Positions 55,401-63,528 of a stretch of 64,000 nucleotides of DNA are shown here, piece after piece. How positions within the stretch are numbered: the first letter of the stretch is position 1; the number at the start of each line of letters is the position of its first letter. The stretch lies in assembly GCF_005116655.2 (NCBI RefSeq), contig NZ_CP050698.1:5536501-5600500 (forward strand), read 5' to 3'. Position numbers and translations under genes: made by a program. Below the pieces are notes generated by a model that worked only from the letters and a program-made list of their open reading frames with translations, was not told where the DNA came from and ran no database searches. The DNA comes from Desulfosediminicola flagellatus. GTDB lineage: Bacteria > Desulfobacterota > Desulfobulbia > Desulfobulbales > Desulfocapsaceae.

Positions 55401-56247
55401 CAACACCAGTAGGAAAGTTATGTGTCTCAGCTGTCAGCAGCAGGTTATAGGTCACATCCACGGATTTGAACGGTCCGGGATTTCCAGGCTGAACAGGATG
55501 AAGCGTAGTAATATCAGCGCCCTTAATAACACTTGAGTTATCTTTAAAGGCGATCAGCGAACCTTTAGGGTTGGCATCGAGGGTGCCGACTACAAGATCA
55601 AAAAGGGTTCCTTCCATCTCTTCGCCGTCAATCACCTGCTTGCCTTTAAAGAAGCCATGGCGCGAATGCTCTGAGTTAGCGTTATTGAGATCCATGATCT
55701 CAACGATGGTAGGATTACGCTTTAAGGTATTAACAAAGTAATCGTAATAGAGGTTTCGATCCCACTCATCCATAGAGATGCCCGGGATATTCAGCAATCC
55801 GTCAGCGCCCTGACTCATCAGATCAACATCGTATACAGCCTCAGGTGTAACACCTGTTTCGAAAGTAGTAAGAGGCTCTGGATAATGACATTCGGTCATG
55901 CGATCGTGATTGGCATCAATGAATTGCTGCACATCCTGATCAGCAGGAACATGATAGCGACGTGAACGCTCTACTCTGGTGATCATATCAAGCCCGGTAG
56001 CCTGACAGATAGAGACCATATTGGAGGACCATGCGGTTGCAAAGTTCATTCGTGGTCCAACCTCAACTACCCGGTCTCCGCCTAACACCGGTTTGGTGGA
56101 AACAGTCTCCGGTAGAAAGCCATCCGCCAGGACCAATCGAAGTTTGGTCAGTTCCTGCTCTGTCAACTCCCGGGTAGATTCGACATTGAAGCAATAGGCC
56201 CTGTTATCATCAAGCTTCCGGTAGAGTTGTGTGATTTTCACACCCAT
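52444..56247 (-). CDS. purL: Phosphoribosylformylglycinamidine synthase, large single-chain
   Basis: 1267 residues, the size of the fused PurL of proteobacteria that combines N-terminal, synthase and glutaminase parts. ATP-binding [26 protein letters not shown] near residue 275, [12 protein letters not shown] near 388, and [10 protein letters not shown] near 700 belong to the AIR-synthase-like halves. The C-terminal amidotransferase has [16 protein letters not shown], the nucleophile in [11 protein letters not shown] and MPHPERAF with the His-Glu pair. It catalyses step 4 of purine synthesis. No other purine gene is adjacent. Confidence 0.95.
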   Translation of the reverse strand: [1267 protein letters not shown]

Positions 56248-56615
56248 AATCCCATCCTTTTTATTTCAAAATATCTCAGCAGTAGCGTAGTTTGCCGTTG
56301 ACTTATGTGGACTGCATGAGATGGTATAGTGACGTTTTGGTTTGCACTTTGAGGCGAAATACGCTGATTGACTAGAGCAGAACCATGTAGACTAGCATTT
56401 TTCTGTAGAAATATCTTCAGGAAAGTGAACCAGCCGAATGATTCCTGATTGAAAATCTTCTCTCTATGATAGGGGCTTAAAACGCTAAAAGCTAGCATCC
56501 CCCTTGAATATCCTGCCCATTAATTGTACATTCACTCCTTACTTTTGGCTGGTCTGACAAACAGACAATCCCATTTCCCTAACGATTCCATTACATAATC
56601 CGGACAACCCTAAGT
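56248..56615. other. Intergenic region between divergent genes
   Basis: 368 bases between purL (minus) and the HTH gene (plus). Promoters for both should be here; no PurR-like operator or riboswitch could be supported. Confidence 0.4.
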
Positions 56616-57146
56616 ATGACACAACACAATTCTATATCTGCCACCCAACTACTGTCAATTGAAGACAAGGCAATATGCACACAACTTAAGAACCTGGATA
56701 GTTCCGACGCCGGTCAGCGTGCTGCAGCACTCCTTTTTATTGATGATGGCGCGACTCAGACTGAGGCTGCCGAAAAATCAGGGCTGACTATTGGCCAGAT
56801 TCGTTATCTGGTTAAACGGTTCAAAGAAAAAGGCATTGAGATGTTTCCTGCCGAGCTGCTGACTGACCAGGCTGTTACAGATGAGACAGCCGCGATTGAG
56901 CCTTCCAAAGCACCCTCTTCCCAAGAAACACCAATAGAAGAGCACCAGGAAATTAGTAAGCCCCAGGCTATTGCCTCCGAACCTGAAGTTGAAACTGAGT
57001 CAACGATACCGAAAATGGTACGGTCAACGAAGAGTAAGAACACCAACAGAAAAAAAGCTTCTAAAAAGCGACCGAAAAGACCAAAACCGATTAAAAAGAA
57101 GAAAAAGAGTAAACGAAAACGTAAAAATAGAAAGCAGGGTAATTAG
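56616..57146 (+). CDS. HTH protein with lysine-rich basic tail
   Basis: 176 residues. Residues ~30-70 (AALLFIDDGATQTEAAEKSGLTIGQIRYLVKRF) look like a helix-turn-helix of the transposase/sigma-like kind. A linker rich in Glu, Pro and Ser (~90-130) follows, then a strongly basic tail (~133-176) with long Lys/Arg runs. The tail suggests non-specific nucleic acid binding. The TAG stop (57144-57146) is also the first three bases of repeat family B copy 2. Confidence 0.6.
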   Translation: MTQHNSISATQLLSIEDKAICTQLKNLDSSDAGQRAAALLFIDDGATQTEAAEKSGLTIGQIRYLVKRFKEKGIEMFPAELLTDQAVTDETAAIEPSKAPSSQETPIEEHQEISKPQAIASEPEVETESTIPKMVRSTKSKNTNRKKASKKRPKRPKPIKKKKKSKRKRKNRKQGN

Positions 57147-57286
57147 TGTCTGAACGAAAACCTGCAAATTTTTTCCAATTAAAGGCGACGATAATTTTTA
57201 CCGATGAATACACTGCGTATTTTGAGGATTAACATCTGATTCAAATAAAAAAATTGAGAAAATTGGCGGTTTTCGGTCGGGCACTA
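57144..57286 (+). repeat. Repeat family B, copy 2
   Basis: 143 bases. The left end TAGTGTCTGAACGAAAACC and right end GGTTTTCGGTCGGGCACTA are inverted repeats. The inner GATGAATACACTGCGTATTT and TTGAGGATTA match the 63373 copy in opposite orientation. Its first bases supply the stop codon of the HTH gene. Confidence 0.85.
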
Positions 57287-57540
57287 AATACTCACCTGCA
57301 GCTTCACCTCTGCATCACGTTCTCGACATTTGCCTATCGCATTCGACAATATTGTCGAATGCGATACAGTTTCTACTCCTGTCTCACTCCTCACCGCCTC
57401 TCAACAAATCATGCAAATGCATAACTTTACATGATCAGATCGCTATTTCATACTACACAGTGCCGCCTGGCATGAGGATTGATAGACAGGATCCAGCATG
57501 ACACTCTACTTTTTTTGTAATTATTTACTCAGGAGATCCC
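57287..57540. other. Intergenic region with 32-base palindrome
   Basis: Between repeat B and the DUF4920 gene. Apart from the perfect palindrome at 57335-57366 no further element is seen. The ribosome site before ATG 57541 is AGGAG. Confidence 0.5.
57335..57366. promoter_or_regulatory. Perfect 32-base palindrome
   Basis: TATCGCATTCGACAAT is followed immediately by its own reverse complement, with no loop. Such a zero-spacer palindrome is more like a protein dimer binding site than a terminator. It lies 175 bases before the DUF4920 gene. The inner CGACAATATTGTCG is the likely core. Confidence 0.6.
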
Positions 57541-58002
57541 ATGAAAAAGCTCATTTTACTATTACTTGCCGCCTCACTTTTTATTGCTTCACCATCTTTT
57601 GCCAAAACATATGGCAAGGGAGTCACACTTGAAGAAACCACACTTGTTTCTGTTATCCTTGACAATCCGGATGATTATATCGGTAAAATGGTGAGAATAG
57701 AAGGCATGATCATTGATGTCTGCTCCAAACGCGGATGCTGGATGTATGTAGCAGGTGATCGTCCACACGAAAAAATCCAGATCAAAGTACTTGATGGAGA
57801 AATCGTATTCCCTATGAGCGCCATGGGACATATCGGCATCGTTGAGGGTATCGTTGAAGAGCTTCAGATGTCTGAGCAGGATAAACTCAATTACCTCAAA
57901 CACATGGCAGAAGAAAAAGGTAAGCCCTTCGATCCTTCACATCTTGACAGTAACAAACGTTTCATCCGTCTTGTCGGGCTTGGCGCAGAAATTAACGAAT
58001 AA
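57541..58002 (+). CDS. DUF4920-like secreted protein
   Basis: 153 residues with a signal peptide (LLLLAASLFIASPSFA). An OB-fold-like core VRIEGMIIDVCSKRGCWMYVAGD has two cysteines (DVCSKRGCW), a motif shared by DUF4920 proteins, possibly for metal or a disulfide. Periplasmic. It is followed by a PepSY membrane protein, so the pair may handle metal or redox at the envelope. Confidence 0.7.
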   Translation: MKKLILLLLAASLFIASPSFAKTYGKGVTLEETTLVSVILDNPDDYIGKMVRIEGMIIDVCSKRGCWMYVAGDRPHEKIQIKVLDGEIVFPMSAMGHIGIVEGIVEELQMSEQDKLNYLKHMAEEKGKPFDPSHLDSNKRFIRLVGLGAEINE

Positions 58003-58083
58003 TTCCGGTAATAGTTACATACTCTAGTTTAGCAAAGAGTATTTGTATTACGCTGAATAGTTACTACTTCCGGAGTATTTTTT

Positions 58084-58638
58084 ATGAAATGGCGCCGCTG
58101 GAATAATATTCTCCACAGGGACCTCGGCTATCTCTGTTTCGGGCTCACGATCATCTATGCAATTTCCGGTATTGCGGTGAACCACATCGCCGACTGGAAC
58201 CCGAATTACCGTATTGAGCGAATTCAATCGACCATCAATACAGAACCGTTGCAAGGCCTTACAGGTGACAAACTCATCCACGCTGTATTAAGCCAGATTG
58301 ATGAGACAGGTAAGATTAAAGGCAGTTACCAACAGGATGACACAAACTTACAGATTTTTGTCGTCAACAACAATGTCACTGCCAACCTGAAGACCGGGGC
58401 GGTCTTTCAGGAGAAGAACCAACCGAGAAAAGTTCTCTATGAAATGAACTTCCTCCACATCAATCACGCAAAAAAACTCTGGACCTGGGTGGCAGATATC
58501 TATGCAATTTCACTTGCTCTGCTCTCAATAACAGGCCTCTTTGTATTACGCGGCCAAAAAGGGATAACCGGTCGCGGTAAATGGCTAACCGGTATCGGTT
58601 TTTTGATCCCGATCTTTTTTCTCTGGCTGTATCTGTAA
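58084..58638 (+). CDS. PepSY-associated membrane protein
   Basis: 184 residues. Helix 1 (residues ~16-36, LGYLCFGLTIIYAISGIAVNH), a periplasmic PepSY-like domain (~45-120), MNFLHINHAKKLWTWVADIYAISL (helix 2) and a final helix (~163-183). These PiuB-like proteins occur with iron uptake and metal reduction systems. No haem His pair can be fixed with certainty, although HRDLGY, NHIADWN and HINH are candidates. Confidence 0.7.
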   Translation: MKWRRWNNILHRDLGYLCFGLTIIYAISGIAVNHIADWNPNYRIERIQSTINTEPLQGLTGDKLIHAVLSQIDETGKIKGSYQQDDTNLQIFVVNNNVTANLKTGAVFQEKNQPRKVLYEMNFLHINHAKKLWTWVADIYAISLALLSITGLFVLRGQKGITGRGKWLTGIGFLIPIFFLWLYL

Positions 58639-58981
58639 ACATACAGACATAAAAGAATCACCTGTTCAGCCACAGTTTATGGCTGGACAGGGATTTTCGC
58701 TATAACCTGGTTTAATCTTCCCCACATTTTCCACTTCCCATACCTGCCAAAGCTATTTCCAATACGCTTTTATCTTCAAAATGACCACTTCCCCAAACCA
58801 CCACCTCAACGCCACATCCCCCTGCCAGGAAAGCTAAACAAACATCAACAAGTTAGAGTGTTACACAGTAATACGAATTCATTATTCATATTATCCAGCT
58901 TGACTCTACCACTACTTTCCTGGTAAACATTCTCCGTAACACGATATTTATTAAAATATTACTTCTCTAACGGAGGGTACA
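58639..58981. other. Intergenic region before the ABC transporter operon
   Basis: A hairpin at 58661-58691 (CCTGTTCAGCCA with TGGCTGGACAGG, one G-T pair) ends the PepSY gene. The remaining ~290 bases are AT-rich towards the operon and hold a Fur-like but poor match near 58875-58900. No riboswitch was identified. The ribosome site ACGGAGGG precedes ATG 58982. Confidence 0.45.
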
Positions 58982-60073
58982 ATGACGACAAGAGTATTTC
59001 TGATTTTCTATCTATTACTGCTGGTGGCAACCACAACTCAAGCACGTAGTATAGTTGACGGTGCTGGCCGAACCGTGACGATTCCGGACACCGTCAACCA
59101 GGTAATCTGCTCAGGTGCCGGATGCGTACGCTTACTCAGCTATCTTCAAAGTCAGAACACACTCGTCGGAGTGGATGACCTTGAAACCAGAAAACGACAA
59201 CGTGATCCCCGACCTTATGCCATTGCCAACCCGCAGTTTAAAGCACTGCCTGTCTTTGGTGAATTTCGCGGTCACGATCACCCTGAGCAGATTCTCACGC
59301 TTGAAAATCAACCTCAGGTAATATTCAAAACGTTCTCACAAATGGGCCACGACCCGATTGAGCTTCAGCAGAAAACAGGTATTCCTGTTGTAGTATTGCA
59401 ATACGGCAATCTTACTCAACTTCGTCCTGAGTTCTATACGTCGCTTCGGACAATGGCAACCGTGCTGGGAAAAGAGCAACGGGCAGAGCAGGTCATCACC
59501 TTTATTGAACAGACCATTACTGATATACAACATCGGACTACAAATATTGACATGCGCCCCTCCGTATATCTCGGGGGAGTTGCCTTTAAAGGGCCACACG
59601 GCTTCCAGTCGACAGAACCGACCTATCCGCCGTTCGCTTTTCTGGATGCACAAAATTGTGCAGCTGTAAAAATCGCTGGTGAGCACGAATTAAGCAATTC
59701 GAATGTGGCGAAAGAAAAAATTGTTTCCTGGAATCCGAACTACCTCTTTCTCGACTTGTCGACCATCCGGCTGGGAGAAGATGCAGGCGGTCTCTATGAG
59801 TTGCGTCATGATCCTGCCTACAGAACGCTCTCGGCCGTGCAGAGTGGAAAGGTTTTCGGCCTTCTCCCCTATAATATGTATGCAGCCAATCATGGATCTA
59901 CTCTGGCCAACAGCTATTACATTGGCAAAACTCTCTACCCTGACAGGTTTACTGATATCAATCCTACTGAAAAAGCGGATGAAATTTATGAATTCCTGGT
60001 TGGAAAACCCGTTTTTAACGCCATGAACACAATGTGTGGCAACATGGCCTTTTCATCTGTTCCTGTGCAATAG
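58982..60073 (+). CDS. Metal-chelate ABC transporter substrate-binding protein
   Basis: 363 residues with signal peptide (LIFYLLLLVATTTQA). Class III binding-protein pattern: GRTVTIPDTVNQVICSGAGCVRLLSYL, PQVIFKTFSQMG, PSVYLGGVAFKGPHGFQSTEP and WNPNYLFLDLSTI. Such proteins bring iron chelates, haem, cobalamin or oxyanions to FecCD permeases. The companion FmdE gene hints at molybdenum or tungsten as another possibility. Specificity cannot be decided from the sequence. Confidence 0.85.
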   Translation: MTTRVFLIFYLLLLVATTTQARSIVDGAGRTVTIPDTVNQVICSGAGCVRLLSYLQSQNTLVGVDDLETRKRQRDPRPYAIANPQFKALPVFGEFRGHDHPEQILTLENQPQVIFKTFSQMGHDPIELQQKTGIPVVVLQYGNLTQLRPEFYTSLRTMATVLGKEQRAEQVITFIEQTITDIQHRTTNIDMRPSVYLGGVAFKGPHGFQSTEPTYPPFAFLDAQNCAAVKIAGEHELSNSNVAKEKIVSWNPNYLFLDLSTIRLGEDAGGLYELRHDPAYRTLSAVQSGKVFGLLPYNMYAANHGSTLANSYYIGKTLYPDRFTDINPTEKADEIYEFLVGKPVFNAMNTMCGNMAFSSVPVQ

Positions 60074-60075
60074 TC

Positions 60076-61146
60076 ATGCATTTTGACGACGGGCAGGTCC
60101 CGGAAAATTATCGCCATTATATCAGCACAAAAAAAACCTTCATCATGGCCCTGTGCTTCACGCTTACAGCGGCGCTGGTGCTTGCCATTTCACAGGGAGC
60201 AGCAAATCTCCCTATACATTCGGTTGCCAAAAGCCTGATGGGCATAGTGACCTCCCATCGAATTGATGCAATTGTCTGGAATATCAGGCTTCCGCAGGCA
60301 TTGACGGCTATTATTGCCGGTGCCGGCCTAGCTGTAAGCGGAGCAGTAATGCAGTCGATTTTGCGTAACCCGCTTGGTTCACCTTTTACACTCGGCATTT
60401 CCCATGCCGCCGCCTTTGGTGCGGCAGTATCTGTGATGTTTTTCGGCGGTGGAGTAATGACATCAAGCAATGTCGGGGCAGTTTCCATCACTAATCCGTA
60501 TATAACGACAAGTTTAGCTTTTCTATTCAGTCTGTTGGCATCCGGCCTGATCATCGGTGTTACCCGTGTACGCGGAGCAACACCTGAAGTGATGGTACTC
60601 TCAGGGGTTGCACTTGGTGCGTTTTTCACGGCAGGCACCATGTTTTTACAGTTTTTCGCAGACGATGTTCAACTTGCAGCCATGGTATTCTGGACCTTTG
60701 GTGATGCAGCGCGGGCATCGTGGAATGAGTTGGCGTTAATTGCCGGAGTATGTGGAATATGCACCATCTATTTTCTCGCCAACAGCTGGAACTATAACGC
60801 CATTGACGCTGGCGACGAGACAGCCAGGGGCCTTGGCGTCCGTGTAGGAAGGGTCAGACTTGTGGGGATGCTGCTCGCCTCCCTGCTCACCGCCGTCATC
60901 ATCTCATTTCTCGGCATCATTGGCTTTGTCGGACTTGTCGTACCGCATATGATGCGTCGACTCATCGGCTCTGATCATAGGTATGTTTTACCAGCCTCAC
61001 TTCTGGCCGGAGGGTTGCTGCTTCTTCTCTCCGATACAGTTGCCCGCCTGATCCTCGCGCCACATGTACTGCCGGTATCTGTTCTTACCGCCTTTCTTGG
61101 CGCACCTGCATTTTTCTGGCTTATTATTCGCGGAGGACGACGATGA
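60076..61146 (+). CDS. FecCD-family ABC transporter permease
   Basis: About 356 residues from ATG 60076, two bases after the binding-protein stop; an in-frame ATG at 60034 lies inside that gene. Eight to ten helices. Typical FecCD segments: IRLPQALTAIIAGAGLAVSGAVMQSILRNPLGSPFTLGIS and FLGIIGFVGLVVPHMMRRLIGSDHR. Forms the inner-membrane channel as a dimer with the ATPase gene, which overlaps it by four bases. Confidence 0.9.
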   Translation: MHFDDGQVPENYRHYISTKKTFIMALCFTLTAALVLAISQGAANLPIHSVAKSLMGIVTSHRIDAIVWNIRLPQALTAIIAGAGLAVSGAVMQSILRNPLGSPFTLGISHAAAFGAAVSVMFFGGGVMTSSNVGAVSITNPYITTSLAFLFSLLASGLIIGVTRVRGATPEVMVLSGVALGAFFTAGTMFLQFFADDVQLAAMVFWTFGDAARASWNELALIAGVCGICTIYFLANSWNYNAIDAGDETARGLGVRVGRVRLVGMLLASLLTAVIISFLGIIGFVGLVVPHMMRRLIGSDHRYVLPASLLAGGLLLLLSDTVARLILAPHVLPVSVLTAFLGAPAFFWLIIRGGRR

Positions 61147-61907
61147 TTCTCGATATACAAAAACTCGCATTTGGCTATAATGGACATCTGATATTCGATA
61201 ATATCGAACTCGAGGTTGGCAGTGGTGAGCTGCTGGCCATTCTCGGACCAAACGGTGTCGGCAAGACCACACTGCTCAAATGCATCAACGCAATACACCG
61301 ACCTTCAGCAGGGTCTGTCCTGGTCGAGGACCGCGATGTCCTGAAAATGAGCGCCAACGAAATTGCTCTTGGTATCGGCTATGTCGCCCAGCGTATTGAG
61401 AGCTCGCGACTCACGGTCTTTGATGCTGTATTGATGGGCCGAAAACCCCATATTCGCTGGCGCGTTACAGATCGAGACATGGCAATTGTCGACTCCGCCC
61501 TCACCAGACTTGACCTATCAGAACTTTCGCTGCGATATATTGATGAGCTGAGTGGCGGCGAGCTGCAGAAGGTTGCAATCGGCCGGGCACTTGTGCAGGA
61601 GCCGCGCCTGCTGCTTCTTGATGAGCCGACCAGTTCACTGGATATGCGAAACCAGGTGCATATCCTCTCAGTTGTACGCCATATTATCGATAGCCATAAC
61701 ATATCGGCAGTTATGACCATGCATGACCTGAACAGCGCCCTCAGGTATGCCGACCGATACTGCTTTTTAAAAGACGGCATGGTCCATGCTGTCTGCGACC
61801 GTGACACCATCTCCGCCAAAGTTATTGAGGAGGTGTATGGACTACCCGTAATTATTCACTATATACAGGAACACCCGGTTATCGTCCCGGAAATGAATAT
61901 TAACTGA
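61143..61907 (+). CDS. ABC transporter ATPase (FecE-like)
   Basis: 254 residues with Walker A GPNGVGKTTLLK, Q-loop GYVAQRIESS, signature LSGGELQKVAIGRAL, Walker B LLLLDEPTSSLDMR and the switch His in MTMHDLN. It powers the FecCD-type importer. Ends 12 bases before the FmdE gene. Confidence 0.93.
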   Translation: MILDIQKLAFGYNGHLIFDNIELEVGSGELLAILGPNGVGKTTLLKCINAIHRPSAGSVLVEDRDVLKMSANEIALGIGYVAQRIESSRLTVFDAVLMGRKPHIRWRVTDRDMAIVDSALTRLDLSELSLRYIDELSGGELQKVAIGRALVQEPRLLLLDEPTSSLDMRNQVHILSVVRHIIDSHNISAVMTMHDLNSALRYADRYCFLKDGMVHAVCDRDTISAKVIEEVYGLPVIIHYIQEHPVIVPEMNIN

Positions 61908-61919
61908 AAGGAGCTGAAC

Positions 61920-62531
61920 ATGACCTGTACCTATTCACCTGAAGTTATAGATAAAACCATAACCTTTCATGGACACAGCTGCCCAGGTCTGGCCATTGGT
62001 ATCAGAGCCGCCGAATATGTTAAACTGAACTTTTCTGATACCAATCCCGCAGATCTTGTATGTGTTACCGAAACTGATATGTGCGGTGTTGATGCGATCC
62101 AGTATCTCACCGGCTGCACATACGGTAAGGGCAATCTCATCCATCGTGACTTCGGCAAAAGTGCCTTCTCGTTTTATGATCGCAAGGCCGAACGTGGAGT
62201 GAGACTGCTCTTGCAACCCGACTCACGTGGCAGTGACCACGATGAATTAGCACTGCTGATGGGAAAAAATAGTTCGGGAGATATCACCGATCCTGAGAAA
62301 AAACGTCTGTCTGAACTCCGCGAATCAATACAGAAACGGCTGATGCATTTACCTCTCAAGGAGATATTTCAATCCCAGGAGTTGCAGTATTCTCCTCCTC
62401 GTCCTGCGCGGGTACTACAAAGCCTGATCTGTGAATCGTGCAAAGAGCAGACCATGGAATCACGAACCCGTCGGTTTGGTGGACAGACTTTATGTATACC
62501 CTGTTATGAACAGGTGGAGCAGAAAATCTGA
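61920..62531 (+). CDS. FmdE family protein with C-terminal zinc ribbon
   Basis: 203 residues, ribosome site AAAGGAG. FHGHSCPGLAIGIRAAEY near residue 15 and ETDMCGVDAIQYLTGCTYGKGNL near 52 are FmdE signatures (Cys-rich, metal-binding). The C-terminus has CESCKEQ and CIPCYEQ, a zinc ribbon or TraR-like end. FmdE genes are known with molybdenum formylmethanofuran dehydrogenase but are common in bacteria beside metal ABC transporters. Role unknown, probably cofactor or metal handling. Confidence 0.85.
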   Translation: MTCTYSPEVIDKTITFHGHSCPGLAIGIRAAEYVKLNFSDTNPADLVCVTETDMCGVDAIQYLTGCTYGKGNLIHRDFGKSAFSFYDRKAERGVRLLLQPDSRGSDHDELALLMGKNSSGDITDPEKKRLSELRESIQKRLMHLPLKEIFQSQELQYSPPRPARVLQSLICESCKEQTMESRTRRFGGQTLCIPCYEQVEQKI

Positions 62532-62556
62532 TAGCACATTGCACACCTGATACACA

Positions 62557-62591
62557 AGGAGCGGTCGAATGTATAGTGTTGAACCGCTCCT
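62557..62591 (+). terminator. Hairpin after the FmdE gene
   Basis: AGGAGCGGT (62557-62565) and ACCGCTCCT (62583-62591) enclose a 17-base loop, 26 bases after the stop codon. There is no long T-run, so rho-independent termination is uncertain. Confidence 0.55.
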
Positions 62592-62980
62592 GATTTGCCT
62601 ACTACCTCAACCGCATTCTCGGAATAAAAAAATGCTCTCACTGTCTAAGCAAATCTCCCTCCTCCTATATTTCAGTAAACAATCCCTAATATTTTCATAC
62701 TATTAAATTGTAATTACGAAACTGCTCTATAGCTGTGTTTTGAACAATCTCAATTGACATATGGTTCCATTTACGTTTATCATTTAGCCACATAGCTAAA
62801 TGAAATAAACACGTGTCATGTCATGTGTCAGATGTCGTAATAATGTGAAGCTTTTTCTCTTCCTTCAAGGCATGACTGATGGAGCATAGCAGAGCTATGT
62901 AACTGAAGAAGTAACGAAGTCAGGAAGTGAAAAGGGCGAGCAGAATTAGACGTCTGAGGCATGACAGGGCACCAGGTCAT
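62592..62980. promoter_or_regulatory. Promoter/operator region of the ars operon
   Basis: About 390 bases with two dyads that could bind ArsR dimers: CATTTAGC-N6-GCTAAATG at 62781-62802 and CATAGC-AGA-GCTATG at 62885-62899. Between them GTGTCATG is directly repeated around 62814-62830. No further gene is seen. Confidence 0.5.
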
Positions 62981-63364
62981 ATGGAAAATACCGTCAATAT
63001 AATGAAAGCATTATCCGATCGTAACCGACTTCGGATAATCTTTGCCCTGCAGGAAACAGAAGAACTCTGTGCCTGCCAGATAACTGAATTAATAGCCGTA
63101 AGCGGAGCAACCATATCCAGACATCTTGGAGTATTGCAGCGGGCCGGACTTGTGGACAGTCGAAAAGAGGGGAAATGGATCTTCTACGCCCTTCCGCCAA
63201 ACGCTCTATACGAGCCCCTCATTGCATGGCTGCGATCGCAACTCCTCTCCTCTGAAGTTCTTACAAATGACAGAGAGGAATTACACAAAATCCTCTCATT
63301 TTCCCCTGAGGAAATATGTAGAAAACAACGTGGTGAAGACTGCTGTCCAACCCAGAACACATAA
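62981..63364 (+). CDS. arsR: ArsR-family arsenic-responsive repressor
   Basis: 127 residues from ATG 62981; an upstream in-frame ATG at 62927 would add a basic leader that does not fit the family. Winged helix with ELCACQITELIAVSGATISRHLGVLQRAGLV; the CxC (ELCAC) matches the arsenite-sensing cysteines of the ArsR group. Further Cys near the end (DCCPT). It should repress the operon until As(III) or Sb(III) binds. The downstream gene is an arsenate reductase. Confidence 0.88.
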   Translation: MENTVNIMKALSDRNRLRIIFALQETEELCACQITELIAVSGATISRHLGVLQRAGLVDSRKEGKWIFYALPPNALYEPLIAWLRSQLLSSEVLTNDREELHKILSFSPEEICRKQRGEDCCPTQNT

Positions 63365-63372
63365 CCTTTAAC

Positions 63373-63517
63373 TAGTGCCCGACCGAAAACCGCCAATTTT
63401 TCCAATTTCTTCGTTGGTCTCAAATTTTAATCCTCAAAATACTTTGTGTATTCATCCGGTTAAAATTATCGCCCGCCTTGAACTTGAAAAAATTTGCAGG
63501 TTTTCGTTCAAGCACTA
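63373..63517 (-). repeat. Repeat family B, copy 3, inside the ars operon
   Basis: 145 bases. The left end TAGTGCCCGACCGAAAACC and right end GGTTTTCGTTCAAGCACTA are inverted repeats. Inner order is the reverse of the 57144 copy. It begins eight bases after the arsR stop and ends 11 bases before the arsC start. Confidence 0.88.
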
Positions 63518-63528
63518 ACTAAGCAAAG

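Noticed and set aside
56238-56498. An 86-residue frame upstream of purL
   Set aside because: It overlaps the purL start and has no domain; likely a chance frame in the promoter region.
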